In this document: positions 1-8,287 of the stretch, piece after piece
Position numbering within the stretch: position 1 is the first letter of the stretch
Layout of the letters: every line of letters begins with the position of its first letter
Assembly (NCBI GenBank): GCA_036504855.1
Contig: DASXUL010000052.1
Coordinates: forward strand, 1-38,170
Source of the DNA: DASXUL01 sp036504855
Lineage (GTDB): Bacteria > Armatimonadota > DTGP01 > JAKQQT01
DNA: 38,170 bases
Reading direction: 5' to 3'
Translations under genes and position numbers: made by a program
Notes under the pieces: model-generated
What the model was told of the DNA's origin: nothing
The model's input: the letters and a program-made list of their open reading frames with translations, nothing else
Database searches by the model: none

Positions 1-197
1 CCCGGGGCAAGGCCTACATGGGTGCTTGTGACGCCTCATCAGGAGGGAGGTCAGGCCGAGACCTCTCGCTTCGCTCGACGTGACGTCGGAGGAAGGCGTG
101 CACGGTAAGCGGGGTATCTTCGTTTGTGAGCCCCTACAGAGGGCGTCAGGCGCGCCCCACGTGGGACACGCTGCATTCCATCGACCGCCTGCATAGC
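1..197. other. Gene-free flank, no product supported
   Basis: I see no credible gene here. Open frames crossing it run through the repeat block at 198-418 and read as Arg/Pro/Gly-rich sequence typical of GC-rich shadow frames. It lies downstream of the PIG-L gene that ends at 425, so it may hold the 3' end of that operon's transcript. The window edge cuts off whatever lies to the left. Confidence 0.5.
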
Positions 198-232
198 CGA
201 AAGCGGCGGCAAGCCGCCGCACTCCATAGCGG
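198..232. repeat. 35-bp palindromic intergenic repeat, copy A
   Basis: This 35-bp sequence recurs at 384-418 with one mismatch (AAG here against GAG there). Its core is a short hairpin, GCGGCGGC-AAG-CCGCCGC, followed by ACTCCATAGCGG. Two near-identical copies flank a larger inverted repeat (270-357), which resembles a REP/BIME-type composite element. No coding function is evident. Confidence 0.75.
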
Positions 233-269
233 CTTGTGCGTCCCGTGCTTCCCGAGGGTCATCCGGAGG

Positions 270-357
270 AGTAGCGCCGGCGGCCCGCCGGCATGGCCGC
301 GAAGCGGCCACGGATGTCCGCCCTACGGGCGGATGCCGGCGGGCCGCCGGCGCTACT
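270..357. repeat. 25-bp inverted repeat enclosing two smaller hairpins
   Basis: Positions 270-294 and 333-357 are perfect reverse complements over 25 bp (left arm begins AGTAGCGCCGGCGG). The interior contains two further hairpins: TGGCCGC-GAA-GCGGCCA at 294-310 and TCCGCCC-TAC-GGGCGGA at 317-333. The result is a cruciform or clover-leaf capable element of 88 bp between the two 35-bp repeat copies. It could act as a strong 3' structure for the PIG-L operon transcript, or be a non-autonomous mobile repeat. There is no oligo-T tract. Confidence 0.8.
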
Positions 358-383
358 ATTCCGATGCGATGTGTTCCACCGAA

Positions 384-418
384 CGAAAGCGGCGGCGAGC
401 CGCCGCACTCCATAGCGG
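384..418. repeat. 35-bp palindromic intergenic repeat, copy B
   Basis: Second copy of the repeat at 198-232, in direct orientation, with one substitution in the hairpin loop (GAG). It ends only 7 bp before the end of the PIG-L coding sequence at 425, so it would form a GC-rich stem immediately after the stop codon of that minus-strand gene. Confidence 0.75.
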
Positions 419-424
419 TTGTCG

Positions 425-1846
425 TTACGGCCAGAGCAGCATGCTCGGCGCGCCTATTGCGCGGTAGCCTTCGGCGGTCCGAACGGAGCAGCGGAAGGGT
501 TCGGCGGCGCGGAAGCCCAGGTCCGGGGTGGCGCCGAAGCCGGCGCGGGCAGTTAGTTCCGGTGCGGTGAGACCGTGCGCCGTGAGGACGCCCTGCCTCC
601 ATTGGGCCAGCAACGCATCGGCGGGATCGGGCGCCGGGTCGCGGACGGGCCACCAGGCGTTGAAGCGCCCGGCCCATGGAGCCCGATAGGAGCGCACGTA
701 CACCTCGCGATCGGGGTCCGCCTCGCTCATTTCGGCTGCCAGGCGCAGGCCGATGAAGCGCGCGGCGATGTGATCCGGGTGTTTGTCGGTCTCGTCCGGC
801 ACGCAGATCGTTACCGGGCCGCTGCCCGGCGCGGAGGCCGCGGCGCGCACGGCGGCGATGTCGCCCTCCGTGAGCCACCGGCGGCCGCCGATGTGATAGA
901 CCGACTCCCCGTCCCCCTGCAGCGCTCGGTAGCGCCCCCCGAAGCCGTACTCCGGGTCCGCCTCGCGCCGCGGCGCCAGCCCTCCGATCCGGTAGGCGGG
1001 CTGACCATCAACCGTCGCCGGCGGTAATCCCTCGGCGTCGATGATGCGATCGTAGAACCCCAAGCGCAGGCAGCGGATGGGCCGCTCCACGCCCAGAAGG
1101 GCGGCGGCGGCGCGCGATTCGGCCTCGCGGCGCTCGGTGCGCTGCGGGATGCCGGCGGCGCCGGCTTCGTCCATCTCGGCCCGGTAGCCCGTCACCAGAT
1201 ACAGGATGCGCACGCGGGCGCCGGCGCGGATGTCCTGCACCACGGCGCCGCCGGACGAAAGCTCCACATCATCGTAGTGGGGCGCCAGGAACAGGAGGTC
1301 GGCGCCAGCCAACGAAGACCCGTCGTCCAGGGAGATGCCGTCCGCCGCCTCTTCCTTCCCGGCTCGGAAGCGCGAAACGTGGAAGAGCTCCGCCCCCTGC
1401 TGGCCCTTGGGGAGATGAACCCCGGCCAGAAGCAGGGCGGCGGCGCTAGCGGCGGCGCTGGCCTCGGCCGCCACGTTGTAGGGCAGGCGGGCCATCTGTG
1501 AGGGGTAGGCGGCCATGGCGCGGGCCTTCCGCTCTCTCGCCTCGGCGTCGATCGCGCGGGCCGCGTTCACGCCCGCCAGGGCGCCGGCGGGCGTGGCGTA
1601 TTCCAGAACGACCGGCGCGCGGGCGCCGGCCATGTCGCGCGGCGAGGCGTCGCGGTGCGGCATCACGAGGATGGCGGCCTCATCGGCCGCCTCGCCGTTG
1701 CGGACCGTGTAGCCCGCCGCGCGAAGGTCGCGCAGGAGGGCGCCCGCGGCGGCCTCCGCGCAACCTTCGTCCACGACGACGACGGCCGATCCGGCGGGCG
1801 GCAGCGAGTAGGCGTGCGCCAGCCGGCGGATATCGCTGTCCATCAT
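425..1846 (-). CDS. PIG-L family deacetylase with extra N-terminal region
   Basis: A 473-residue protein of the PIG-L/LmbE zinc deacetylase family, which removes acyl groups from GlcNAc-type sugars or their conjugates. Visible zinc motif: PHYDDVE at residues 189-195 (family AHPDDE), with the second His site in HPDH at 356-359. No signal peptide is obvious, so it is probably cytoplasmic. The first ~180 residues, before the PIG-L fold, resemble nothing I recognise; the family is usually 220-300 residues, so this is an added domain. The start overlaps the stop of the upstream NagB-like gene by four bases (ATGA, 1843-1846), implying translational coupling; a second Met codon follows directly. Substrate is not determinable; the context suggests an amino sugar. 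Family call is firm, substrate is inference. Confidence 0.8.
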   Translation of the reverse strand: MMDSDIRRLAHAYSLPPAGSAVVVVDEGCAEAAAGALLRDLRAAGYTVRNGEAADEAAILVMPHRDASPRDMAGARAPVVLEYATPAGALAGVNAARAIDAEARERKARAMAAYPSQMARLPYNVAAEASAAASAAALLLAGVHLPKGQQGAELFHVSRFRAGKEEAADGISLDDGSSLAGADLLFLAPHYDDVELSSGGAVVQDIRAGARVRILYLVTGYRAEMDEAGAAGIPQRTERREAESRAAAALLGVERPIRCLRLGFYDRIIDAEGLPPATVDGQPAYRIGGLAPRREADPEYGFGGRYRALQGDGESVYHIGGRRWLTEGDIAAVRAAASAPGSGPVTICVPDETDKHPDHIAARFIGLRLAAEMSEADPDREVYVRSYRAPWAGRFNAWWPVRDPAPDPADALLAQWRQGVLTAHGLTAPELTARAGFGATPDLGFRAAEPFRCSVRTAEGYRAIGAPSMLLWP

Positions 1847-2781
1847 GCCGCTCCGGTTCGGGCGAACGCTTCCAGGGCCAGCGGGCTTTTGGCCGCGGCG
1901 GCCCTGTCCAGGAAGAACAGGACCTTGGGCAGCACTTCGGGCAGGCGCAGTCCGGAGGCCGGCGCCATCTCCGTGATGGGGCCTTCCAGAGTGTCGCGCA
2001 CGGAGTTCGCCTTCAACGCGCGGGGGACGACGATGACGATGCGGCCCGCCTCGAAGATGGGGCGCAGCGAGAAGGTCATGGCGTGGGTGGGCACGTCTTC
2101 CACATTTTCGAACTCGCCATCCGCCACCTGCTGGATGCGGGACTCTTCGTTCAGGCGCACCACGCGCACCGTTTCCGGCTCATCGAACCGGGCCGGCGGA
2201 TCGTTGAAGGCCACGTGGGGGATCTTGCCGATGCCGCCCAACACGAGGTCGAAACGGCCGCCATGCGCCTCGAACAGCGCGCAAACGCGGGCCGCCTCGG
2301 CCTTCGCCTGGCGCTCCATCTCGGCCAGAGGGGCGGCGAAGCTCTGGGGATCGGCGCCGGCTTGAAGCGCCCGCCCGATCGTCTGGGCCTCCTCGCGCGC
2401 CACGCCGGAGTTGATGAAGTGGATGTTCTCCGCCGGGATGCGGAGTTGCGGGTACAGCCGCTCGCCCAGCACCTTGCCGAAGCTCTGCGGCGCGCCCTCG
2501 GGCAGGCCGAGGTACTCGTCCATGTGGAAGGCGATGATGGCATTGCCCATGGCCGTCTGCTGGGCCTCCGGCATCGCCCGCCAGAGGTCGATCAGCGCGC
2601 GCCACGTGGCGTGCTGCGACGGCGCGGAGGCGAACAGCGCCACGGCGACGCCGCGCGCGTCGATGGCTTCCTTGAGGGCGGCGAACGCCGCCCTGGCCGC
2701 CTGGCGGCCCATTTCCTCTTCCGTCTCGCGGACGTCGATCGCCGCGAGGAGCATTTCCCGTTCTGTTGCGTTGGTTGGCAT
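1843..2781 (-). CDS. NagB-like glucosamine-6-phosphate deaminase/isomerase family protein
   Basis: 312 residues, close to the ~266-residue NagB family plus some extensions. NagB converts glucosamine-6-P to fructose-6-P and ammonia. Seen: FHMDEYLGLP at 85-94, which matches the family FNMDEY motif with the catalytic Asp (D88); and GIGKIPHVAFNDP at 183-195, equivalent to GxGxDGHIAFNEP. In that second motif the His is kept (H189), but the Asp expected two residues before it is Ile (I187) and the Glu is Asp (D194). The catalytic relay is therefore incomplete and activity may differ from true NagB. Start chosen at ATG 2781, 13 bp after the rhamnulokinase stop; longer upstream frames are low-complexity. 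It is the third gene of the operon and overlaps the PIG-L start. Confidence 0.75.
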   Translation of the reverse strand: MPTNATEREMLLAAIDVRETEEEMGRQAARAAFAALKEAIDARGVAVALFASAPSQHATWRALIDLWRAMPEAQQTAMGNAIIAFHMDEYLGLPEGAPQSFGKVLGERLYPQLRIPAENIHFINSGVAREEAQTIGRALQAGADPQSFAAPLAEMERQAKAEAARVCALFEAHGGRFDLVLGGIGKIPHVAFNDPPARFDEPETVRVVRLNEESRIQQVADGEFENVEDVPTHAMTFSLRPIFEAGRIVIVVPRALKANSVRDTLEGPITEMAPASGLRLPEVLPKVLFFLDRAAAAKSPLALEAFARTGAA

Positions 2782-2794
2782 ATCTAACTCGGTC

Positions 2795-4252
2795 TCAGTC
2801 TCTTGGATAAGCGTCCTCCCACCGCCGGGCGGCGGAAGGAGTGGGAGTGTAGGACACAACGTCAAAGGAAGCGCGGCAGAGGTCTCTGGCCTCCTGCCAG
2901 CCGGAAAGCGCGCCGGCGCCCACCATTTGGGCCAGCACGTTTCCGGCCGCCGCCGCCTCCACGGGCCCGGCTGCCACCGGAAGCCCGCATGCATCCGCGG
3001 TCCATTGGTTCAATACTGCGTTCTGCGTGCCGCCGCCCACGAGGTGCAGCGCGGCGAACGGCGCGCCCTGCAGGCGCTCCAGCCCGGCCAGCTTACGCCG
3101 GTAGGCAAGCGCCAAACTCTCTAGGCAGCAGCGGATGAGGGCGCCGGTCGTTTCCGGCGACGCCTGGCCTGTCTCCGCGCAAGCGGCGCGGATCTCCTGC
3201 GCCATGTCTTTCGGGGCGAGGAAGCGTTGCGCCGTGGCGTCCACAACCGGGCCGCCCTCCGGCGCGGCGGCGGCCAGCGCGGCCAATTCCGCGTAGCTGC
3301 GCTCCTCGCCGGCCCGCGTCAGGCTGCGCCGGCACTCCTGCACCAGCCAGAGCCCCATGATGTTCGTGAGGAAGCGCGTCGTGCCGTTCACGCCGCCCTC
3401 GTTGCTGAATGAGTGCGCCAGCGCTTCGTCGGTGATCAGCGGCGACCGGCGTTCCGCGCCGAGCAGCGACCACGTGCCGGACGAGAGGAACGCCCAGTTC
3501 ACCTCGCCGGAAGCGGGCACGGCCACAACCGCGGAGCCGGTATCGTGCGTGGCGGGCGCGTAAACAGGCACGCCGGAAGCCGTCTCGCCGAGGCAGGCGC
3601 CGGCCGTTCCGATAGGGCCGAGGAAGTGATGCGGCACGCCGATGCGGTCCAACAGATCCGTCCGCCACGCGCCGGACATGGGGTCCAGCAGTTGCGTGGT
3701 GCTGGCGTTGGTCGCCTCCACGGTGCGCGCGGCGCCGCCCGTGAGGCGGTGGTGCAGGAGGTCCGGCATCATCAGAAGGCGGCTGGCGCGGCGCAGCGTC
3801 TCCGGCTCGCGGGCCTGGACGGCGGCGAGTTGGTAGAGCGTGTTGAACGGCATGAACTGGATGCCGGTGGCGCTCCAAATATCCGCCCTGGGGATGGCCT
3901 CCAGCACGCGCTTCATGGCGACGGCATGGGAGTCATCGCGGTATTGCACCGGGAGGGCGAGCAGGCGTCCAGACTCGTCCAACAGGCCATAATCCACGCC
4001 CCACGAGTCCACGCCCACGCCGGAGAGGCGGCCGCCCGCCTCGCGTTCGGCGAGGCCGAGCAGCGCCTCCACCTCGCGCCAGATGCGCTCGAAGTCCCAG
4101 CGCCGCACGCCGTCGGGGCCCAGGTCCTCCGGGCCCCGATTGGTGGCGAACCGCCCCAACTCACGCAGGACCAGGCGCTCGCCGTCGAAGATGCCCAGCA
4201 TCCCGCGACCGCTTTCGGCGCCCAGGTCCAGCGCAAGCCAGTGCGAAGTCAC
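2795..4252 (-). CDS. rhaB: Rhamnulokinase (FGGY carbohydrate kinase)
   Basis: 485 residues, the usual RhaB length. It phosphorylates L-rhamnulose to rhamnulose-1-phosphate in the cytoplasm. Evidence: N-terminal ATP/sugar fold start HWLALDLGAESGRGML, the rhamnulokinase-type GVDSWGVDYGLLD motif near residue 80, SSGTWSLLG in the middle and VGGGTQNAVLNQWTADAC near the C-terminus, all typical of RhaB rather than xylulo- or glycerokinases. The GTG start at 4252 overlaps the beta-galactosidase stop (GTGA, 4249-4252), so translation is probably coupled. No rhamnose isomerase or aldolase lies in the window, so the rest of the pathway must be elsewhere, or the true substrate is a related ketose. Confidence 0.85.
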   Translation of the reverse strand: MTSHWLALDLGAESGRGMLGIFDGERLVLRELGRFATNRGPEDLGPDGVRRWDFERIWREVEALLGLAEREAGGRLSGVGVDSWGVDYGLLDESGRLLALPVQYRDDSHAVAMKRVLEAIPRADIWSATGIQFMPFNTLYQLAAVQAREPETLRRASRLLMMPDLLHHRLTGGAARTVEATNASTTQLLDPMSGAWRTDLLDRIGVPHHFLGPIGTAGACLGETASGVPVYAPATHDTGSAVVAVPASGEVNWAFLSSGTWSLLGAERRSPLITDEALAHSFSNEGGVNGTTRFLTNIMGLWLVQECRRSLTRAGEERSYAELAALAAAAPEGGPVVDATAQRFLAPKDMAQEIRAACAETGQASPETTGALIRCCLESLALAYRRKLAGLERLQGAPFAALHLVGGGTQNAVLNQWTADACGLPVAAGPVEAAAAGNVLAQMVGAGALSGWQEARDLCRASFDVVSYTPTPSAARRWEDAYPRD

Positions 4253-7200
4253 TTCCCGGCCCCTTTCGCAAGGGCCATCACGTCCAGATCCGCCACGCTG
4301 GCGTAACGGCGACCGGATGCCTCTGAAAGCGCCGTCAACCGGATGTAACGCCCGGTGGCCGGCGAATCGAAGGAGACGGTCTGGCGGTCCGACCCGCTCG
4401 GGAAGGCGCCGGTTGCAGCCGGGCGGCCCCACGTCTTCCCGTCGGCGCTCACGCTGAACTCGTAGCGCGCGATGTGGCCGTGGTCCATGTCCTGCCGGGG
4501 CAGGTAGGTGAAGCCGACGAGGTCCAGCGTTTCGCCGAGGTCCACCACAATCTCGTGCGGGAAGCCGGCCTCCACTCCGCTCCAGCGCGTGTGCCAGAAC
4601 GTGGCGGGGTCGCCGTCGATGGCGGCGGAAGCGAGGCCTTCGCCGGGTTCCTCGCTATCCGCGTGGACCACCTTCCAGTTGTCCCGGCTTACCTCGCGCA
4701 GAGGGTACACCTTCGCGAAGCTGGCCTCCGTCACGGGGCTTGGAAGGCGCCCCGCGGCGAACGCCTGAGCCCTCACCGTGCCCCCGTCCGCGAGGGAAAC
4801 GGGCCCGGCATAGACCGGGGATGCGGCCGTAACGCTGGAGCCGTTCGTTGTGTAGCGCACCTCGGCGCCGGGCGTAGCGGAATCGAGTCGAAGGGCGGCG
4901 GACTTGTCGCGCGTTATGCTCGGCTGGGCGGCGAGGGGTAACCGTTCGCGGGCGGCTTCATCCGCGCCGGATTTCCGCGGTTCGTAGGGGCGGAGGCTCC
5001 AGCGGAAGTGAAACGTCCGGGGAGCGAGGATGTACTTGCTCAGCGGGCCGGGGCCGCAGGAGGCGTTGCCGAGTCCGTTCTGGGCGTAGTCGAGGTTGAG
5101 TATCGTCTCCTTGCGCGGCGTCAGCAGATGCGCGTGGCTGGTGCGGAACAGGTCTTCCGGCGTGTAGTGAAGCGCGGTGAGCATCAGGTGATCGTCGGCG
5201 ACCACCATGAGGCCCACGCCGCTGCGATCCGTTACGGTGGCCCAGCGAACGTCTTCCTTGGCGCCGTCTTCCTGCGGCCGCACGTTTGCTATGTACTGGG
5301 CCGTGACGGTCCCTTCATACAGGCCCACATCGGCGCTGGACTTGCGATCCGGGTAGGACGGCCAGGGGCCGCGGCCGTACCAGGTTAGGTTTTCAAACCC
5401 GGCCGGCATCGCCAGTTGGAGGCCGACGCGGGGCAGGATGGGCAGCGCGCCGAACGGTTCGACGGTATTGTCCATCACAATGGCGCCGCTGCCGAGGATG
5501 GTGTAGACGCAGGTGTGGAGGAAGCCCCGGCCCTTGAGGCCCAGCACGCTGGTAGTGACGCTCACGCGGGCGGCGTTGGGTGCGATCGACTTCACGCTCA
5601 TGGAGCGCACGCGCCTGTCCAGCATGGACAGGCCGGCATCCATGAAGCCGTCGCGCAGCGCGTTGTCGTTGTCCGTGAAGGCCCGGAGCACGGTTAGCGT
5701 TGGGCCGTTGGCGACGTCGCCGCCGTCCTCGATGATCTTCTTGCGGCCGTAGGTGAGTGATGAGATGGCGCCGGTCTTCCGAGAGAACGTCACCTTGAAA
5801 CCGCGGCCCTGAACGGCGACGCCGTCCGGCGTCTCTTTGGAAGAGACATCCGGCATATCGGCCAGCGACGCCGTGCGCGCCGGAGCCGAGACGGGAAGCG
5901 GAAGCTGCTGCCAACCGACTTCGTATCCGGCCTTCTCCCAGATCGTGTCGCCCTTCAGATGGAAGCCGAGGCGCACCCAATACTCGGCCCCGGGCATGGG
6001 GACCGGCCGCTGGAAGGGGACCGTCACCACGGTAGACTCGCCGGGCGCGGCGGAGATGGCCGGCAACGTGCCCTGCTGGATGGCGCGTCCATCCTCAAAC
6101 AGTATCCAAGTAACGGCATACCGGTTGAGATTGGTGAAGAAGTCCTTGTTCTTCACGCGGAGCTTGCCGTGCGCGAGGTCTTCAGCCTCCACGGCGAACG
6201 GCTGGTAGACCTTCTTGACCTCCCAGGCCTTGGGGTAGGGATTGCGCTCGGCGTCGATGACGCCCTTGATGCAGAAAATGCCGTCGTTCGGCTTGTCATC
6301 GAAGTCGCCGCCGTAGGCCCAATACCAGGGGCGCTTGCCGTCCGGGGTGGCGGGGCCATCCGTGTAGCGGCGCAGGCCCTGATCGATGTACTCCCAGATA
6401 CAGCCGCCCATCAGGCCGGGGTAGGCATCAATGGCATCTTGATACTCCTGGAAGTTGCCCATCGAGTTGCCCATGGCGTGTGCGTATTCGCACATGAAGT
6501 AGGGCTTGGCGTCGTTGGCCTTGCCGCGGGCAATGATGCGGTCCACGTGGGGATACATCTCGGAGTCCACGTCGGCCACGGAGTTCATACGTTCGTAGTG
6601 GATGGGCCGGCTGGTGTCCAGCGCGCGAATGGCCTTGGCCTCTGCCACGAAGTTGACGCCGCTTCCGGCCTCATTGCCGAGGCTCCACATGATGATGCTG
6701 GGGTGGTTCTTGTCGCGCTCCACCATCCGCTGCCCGCGGTCGACATGGGCGATCTCCCACTCCGGCTTGTTGCCCAGCGTACGGTCCAGATCGTAGCCCA
6801 TCCCGTGCGATTCGATGTTCGCCTCGGAGACCACGTAGATGCCGTAGCGGTCGCACAGCTCGATGAACTTGACGTCATCCGGGTAGTGACATGTGCGCAC
6901 GCAGTTCACGTTGAGGCGCTTCATCCAGTTGATGTCCTGCACCATGCGCGCGAAGGGCACGGCGCGGCCGTGGTCCGGGTCATGCTCGTGGCGGTTTACG
7001 CCGCGCAGCTTTACCGGCCTGCCGTTCACCAGGAAGACGCCGCCCTTGATCTCTACCTTGCGGAAACCCACGCTGCAACGGGCCACTTCGGCCGTCTTGC
7101 CCGATTCGTCAGTCAGTGTGAGCAGGAGGGTGTACAGATACGGGTCTTCGGCGCTCCACTTGCGGGGGTTCGCCACGCTGGCGGTCATCGCCACGGCGGA

Positions 7201-8133
7201 CTCGCCGCCGGCGGCAACGGCGGAGGCTGTTCCTCCGGCTGTAGCCACTTGCCGCCCATCGGCATCCAGCAGCACGGCGCTCAGCTTGCGCGAGTCCGTG
7301 GACACATCGCCCAGGTTGCGCACCTTGGCGGTGACCTTCAGGCTGGCGTCGCGGTAGTTGGCATCCAGGTCCGGCAGGGCGAAGAAGTCGCGAATCTGGA
7401 CGTTCGGCGTGCTATAGAGGTAGACGTCGCGGTAGATGCCGGAGAAGCGCCACACATCCTGATCTTCCAGGTAACTGGCGTCCGACCATCGATAGACCTC
7501 GGCGGCGATGATGTTCTTGCCGGGCTTCAGGTATTTGGTGATGTTGAACTCGGCCGGCGTCATGGAGTCCTTGGAGAACCCAACGTACTGGCCGTTGATC
7601 CACAGGTAGAAGAAGCTCTGAACGCCGGCGAAGTGGATGAAGGTCTGGCGGCCGTTCCAGCCATCCGGCACGGTGAACTCGCGCCGGTAAGAGCCGATGG
7701 GGTCGTACTCCTTGTCCACGAACGGCGGGTTGGCGGGGAAGGGGTACTCGATATTGGTGTAGATGGGAACGCCGTAGCCCTCGGTTTCCATGCATGAGGG
7801 GACAGGGATCGTGTCCCACGACGAGACGTCAAACGCCGTATCCTGGAATCCAACCGGGCGGTCCGCCGGTCGCCCCACCCATCGGAACTTCCATGGCCCG
7901 TTCAGCGAAAGGTGATAGGGCGACGCTTCGCGCGTGCCAACCAGGGCCGACGCGGCATCCGCATAGGGGATGAGCGTGCAATGCCCCGCCTCCTTGTTGT
8001 GACCCACGGCCTGCGGGTTCTCCCACTCCAGAACTTCAGCGTTCACGGCGCCCCTCCCAAGCAGTAGTGTGGCGGCGGCCATGAGCGCCGCGACGCCGAT
8101 CTTCGGCGATCGTCCAGTCATCAACTCCATCAT
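4249..8133 (-). CDS. Secreted GH2 beta-galactosidase with C-terminal chitobiase-like and F5/8-type modules
   Basis: 1294 residues from ATG 8133, preceded by a GAGGGGG Shine-Dalgarno about 5 bp upstream. An N-terminal signal peptide (SPKIGVAALMAAATLLL, then AVNAE) predicts export. Order of parts: GH2 sugar-binding domain, Ig-like domain, TIM barrel, second Ig-like domain, LacZ small-chain domain ending around FHFRWSLRPY, then a chitobiase C-terminal-like Ig domain (about 1060-1130) and an F5/8/CBM32-like domain (about 1150-1290). Catalytic residues are visible: acid/base E488 in LGNEAG and nucleophile E549 in CEYAHAMGNS. LacZ of E. coli is 1024 residues; the excess is the two C-terminal modules, probably for binding a glycan. 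First gene of a four-gene operon. Family call firm; substrate could be other beta-galactosides. Confidence 0.93.
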   Translation of the reverse strand: MMELMTGRSPKIGVAALMAAATLLLGRGAVNAEVLEWENPQAVGHNKEAGHCTLIPYADAASALVGTREASPYHLSLNGPWKFRWVGRPADRPVGFQDTAFDVSSWDTIPVPSCMETEGYGVPIYTNIEYPFPANPPFVDKEYDPIGSYRREFTVPDGWNGRQTFIHFAGVQSFFYLWINGQYVGFSKDSMTPAEFNITKYLKPGKNIIAAEVYRWSDASYLEDQDVWRFSGIYRDVYLYSTPNVQIRDFFALPDLDANYRDASLKVTAKVRNLGDVSTDSRKLSAVLLDADGRQVATAGGTASAVAAGGESAVAMTASVANPRKWSAEDPYLYTLLLTLTDESGKTAEVARCSVGFRKVEIKGGVFLVNGRPVKLRGVNRHEHDPDHGRAVPFARMVQDINWMKRLNVNCVRTCHYPDDVKFIELCDRYGIYVVSEANIESHGMGYDLDRTLGNKPEWEIAHVDRGQRMVERDKNHPSIIMWSLGNEAGSGVNFVAEAKAIRALDTSRPIHYERMNSVADVDSEMYPHVDRIIARGKANDAKPYFMCEYAHAMGNSMGNFQEYQDAIDAYPGLMGGCIWEYIDQGLRRYTDGPATPDGKRPWYWAYGGDFDDKPNDGIFCIKGVIDAERNPYPKAWEVKKVYQPFAVEAEDLAHGKLRVKNKDFFTNLNRYAVTWILFEDGRAIQQGTLPAISAAPGESTVVTVPFQRPVPMPGAEYWVRLGFHLKGDTIWEKAGYEVGWQQLPLPVSAPARTASLADMPDVSSKETPDGVAVQGRGFKVTFSRKTGAISSLTYGRKKIIEDGGDVANGPTLTVLRAFTDNDNALRDGFMDAGLSMLDRRVRSMSVKSIAPNAARVSVTTSVLGLKGRGFLHTCVYTILGSGAIVMDNTVEPFGALPILPRVGLQLAMPAGFENLTWYGRGPWPSYPDRKSSADVGLYEGTVTAQYIANVRPQEDGAKEDVRWATVTDRSGVGLMVVADDHLMLTALHYTPEDLFRTSHAHLLTPRKETILNLDYAQNGLGNASCGPGPLSKYILAPRTFHFRWSLRPYEPRKSGADEAARERLPLAAQPSITRDKSAALRLDSATPGAEVRYTTNGSSVTAASPVYAGPVSLADGGTVRAQAFAAGRLPSPVTEASFAKVYPLREVSRDNWKVVHADSEEPGEGLASAAIDGDPATFWHTRWSGVEAGFPHEIVVDLGETLDLVGFTYLPRQDMDHGHIARYEFSVSADGKTWGRPAATGAFPSGSDRQTVSFDSPATGRYIRLTALSEASGRRYASVADLDVMALAKGAGK

Positions 8134-8217
8134 GCGGCCCCCTCGGTAAGTCGTGCGGACCACCTCGGGCCGCCGCTATGAGGATAGTGCACGATCGCCG
8201 CCGGGGAAAACGCGAAT

Positions 8218-8278
8218 GACCACAGAGGCACAGAGACACAGAGATTGGGATTCTCTGTGTCTCTGTGCCTCTGTGGTC
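8218..8278. terminator. 27-bp perfect inverted repeat, likely terminator or dispersed repeat
   Basis: Positions 8218-8244 and 8252-8278 are perfectly complementary over 27 bp around a 7-base loop (TTGGGAT). The arms consist of quasi-tandem CACAGAG/ACAGAGA units. It lies between the 3' end of the outer-membrane gene (8288) and the start of the beta-galactosidase (8133), both on the minus strand. The position suits a terminator for the upstream operon. The composition, less GC-rich than the surroundings and internally repetitive, also fits a dispersed intergenic repeat. Confidence 0.8.
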
Positions 8279-8287
8279 GATTGGTCT

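Noticed and set aside
51..878. 275-residue minus-strand open frame through the repeat block
   Set aside because: It overlaps the PIG-L gene in another frame and runs through the palindromic repeats; Arg/Pro-rich composition is typical of noise.
2180..2260. A frameshift explaining the altered NagB motif (KIP in place of xDG)
   Set aside because: The flanking sequence on both sides stays in one frame with family-like residues, and no single indel restores the consensus.
5959..7797. 612-residue open frame on the plus strand, antisense to the GH2 gene
   Set aside because: High-GC shadow frame; the minus strand encodes a clear GH2 enzyme with catalytic motifs, and the plus translation shows no family signature.
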